From positions 1 to 5,827 of the forward strand of contig VGBQ01000159.1 of NCBI GenBank assembly GCA_016870425.1: a DNA stretch of 5,827 bases, given 5' to 3'. The translations under genes and the position numbers were made by a program. The notes under the pieces were generated by a model. The model saw only the letters and a program-made list of their open reading frames with translations. It made no database searches and was not told where the DNA came from. This DNA comes from Actinomycetota bacterium (GTDB lineage Bacteria; Actinomycetota; Actinomycetes; S36-B12). Position 1 is the stretch's first letter; every line of letters begins with the position of its first letter. Positions 5,557 to 5,827 of the stretch are shown here, one piece after another.

Positions 5557-5578
5557 GAGGGGAGGGGAGGGGAGGGGG
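5553..5578 (+). repeat. Five-G-run tract with G-quadruplex potential
   Basis: Runs of 5, 4, 4, 4 and 5 G's are separated by single A's, making a short GGGGA tandem repeat. Four or more runs of at least four G's with one-base loops are the classic arrangement for a very stable parallel G-quadruplex. The G's are on the plus strand, so they appear in a readthrough zwf RNA, while for the convergent tRNA-Lys transcription they lie on the template. The tract overlaps the last four bases of the palindrome. Confidence 0.85.
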
Positions 5579-5609
5579 TGCGGTGTTCCAGGTTGGAAAG
5601 ATTGAAAAG

Positions 5610-5682
<73 letters not shown>

Positions 5683-5766
5683 GCGAGGCAGGACGCTATC
5701 ACCCGACATGCGCCCCGCCCACCTTGGTCCCCGGCCGCGCCAGGGTCATCGGCCGACCCCGGCGAG

Positions 5767-5785
5767 GACATCCCACGGCGATGTC
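5767..5785. repeat. Inverted repeat upstream of the right-edge gene
   Basis: GACATC (5767-5772) and GATGTC (5780-5785) are perfect 6-bp reverse complements with a 7-base spacer. The right half extends as ATGTCGGG (5781-5788), which also pairs perfectly with CCCGACAT at 5702-5709. The repeat lies about 26 bases upstream of the predicted -10 box at 5811, where an operator could act. Function unknown. Confidence 0.3.
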
Positions 5786-5810
5786 GGGCAGCGGGGGCCG
5801 CCGACGTGAG

Positions 5811-5822
5811 TAGGGTGCCGCG
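5811..5822 (+). promoter_or_regulatory. Predicted leaderless promoter at right edge
   Basis: TAGGGT (5811-5816) is followed by six bases and a GTG at 5823, the same box and spacing as before the metal-importer operon. This places the transcription start on the G of GTG. No clear -35 is visible. Confidence 0.45.
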
Positions 5823-5827
5823 GTGAA
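5823..5827 (+). CDS. Possible start of a gene truncated by the window end
   Basis: Only GTG plus two bases are present. The call rests entirely on the leaderless-type -10 box placed six bases upstream. No product can be named. Confidence 0.3.

Noticed and set aside
5553..5578. GGGGA repeats as a CRISPR-like or coding repeat
   Set aside because: The unit is 5 bases with no spacers, so it is a simple tandem G-run tract.

Overview
This high-GC window, with GTG starts and promoters made of little more than a TANNNT -10 box directly before the start codon, looks like a chromosomal segment of an actinobacterium. Gene content and order would suit Micrococcales, perhaps Microbacteriaceae, but that finer placement is inference. 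No phage, IS, CRISPR or plasmid gene is visible.

Layout. A tRNA-Leu(UAG) gene (76-157, +) opens the window. It converges with a tightly packed minus-strand operon running from 3311 down to 177. In transcription order this is a metal-binding lipoprotein, an ABC ATPase, an ABC-3 permease (a Zn/Mn importer, zinc slightly favoured) and a Bcp/PrxQ-type thiol peroxidase. The junctions are a GTGA 4-base overlap, a 2-base gap and an ATGA 4-base overlap, so the peroxidase is apparently translated as the last cistron of a metal-uptake operon. A short divergent control region (3312-3406) holds a 15-bp palindrome over the importer's -35 region and a -10 box placed for leaderless transcription on each side.

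Rightwards from 3407 are a small DUF3618-type membrane protein, a shortened GroES-like cochaperonin and a Zwf1-type glucose-6-phosphate dehydrogenase (ending at 5478), probably one operon. After zwf comes a 69-base near-perfect palindrome with a 23-bp perfect outer stem, followed at once by five G-runs separated by single A's. This sits between zwf and a convergent tRNA-Lys(CUU) gene (5610-5682, -). At the right edge a TAGGGT box six bases before a GTG suggests the first codon of another leaderless gene, cut off by the window.

How it fits together (inference): the importer supplies Zn or Mn. The peroxidase removes peroxides using thioredoxin, which is ultimately reduced by NADPH, and the divergent operon's G6PDH is a possible source of reduced cofactor. 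The region could therefore be a metal/redox homeostasis neighbourhood. Most genes are recognisable families. The less ordinary points are the importer-peroxidase coupling, the GroES paralogue lacking the roof segment, the G6PDH without the usual NADP 2'-phosphate Arg, and the palindrome plus G-run element.
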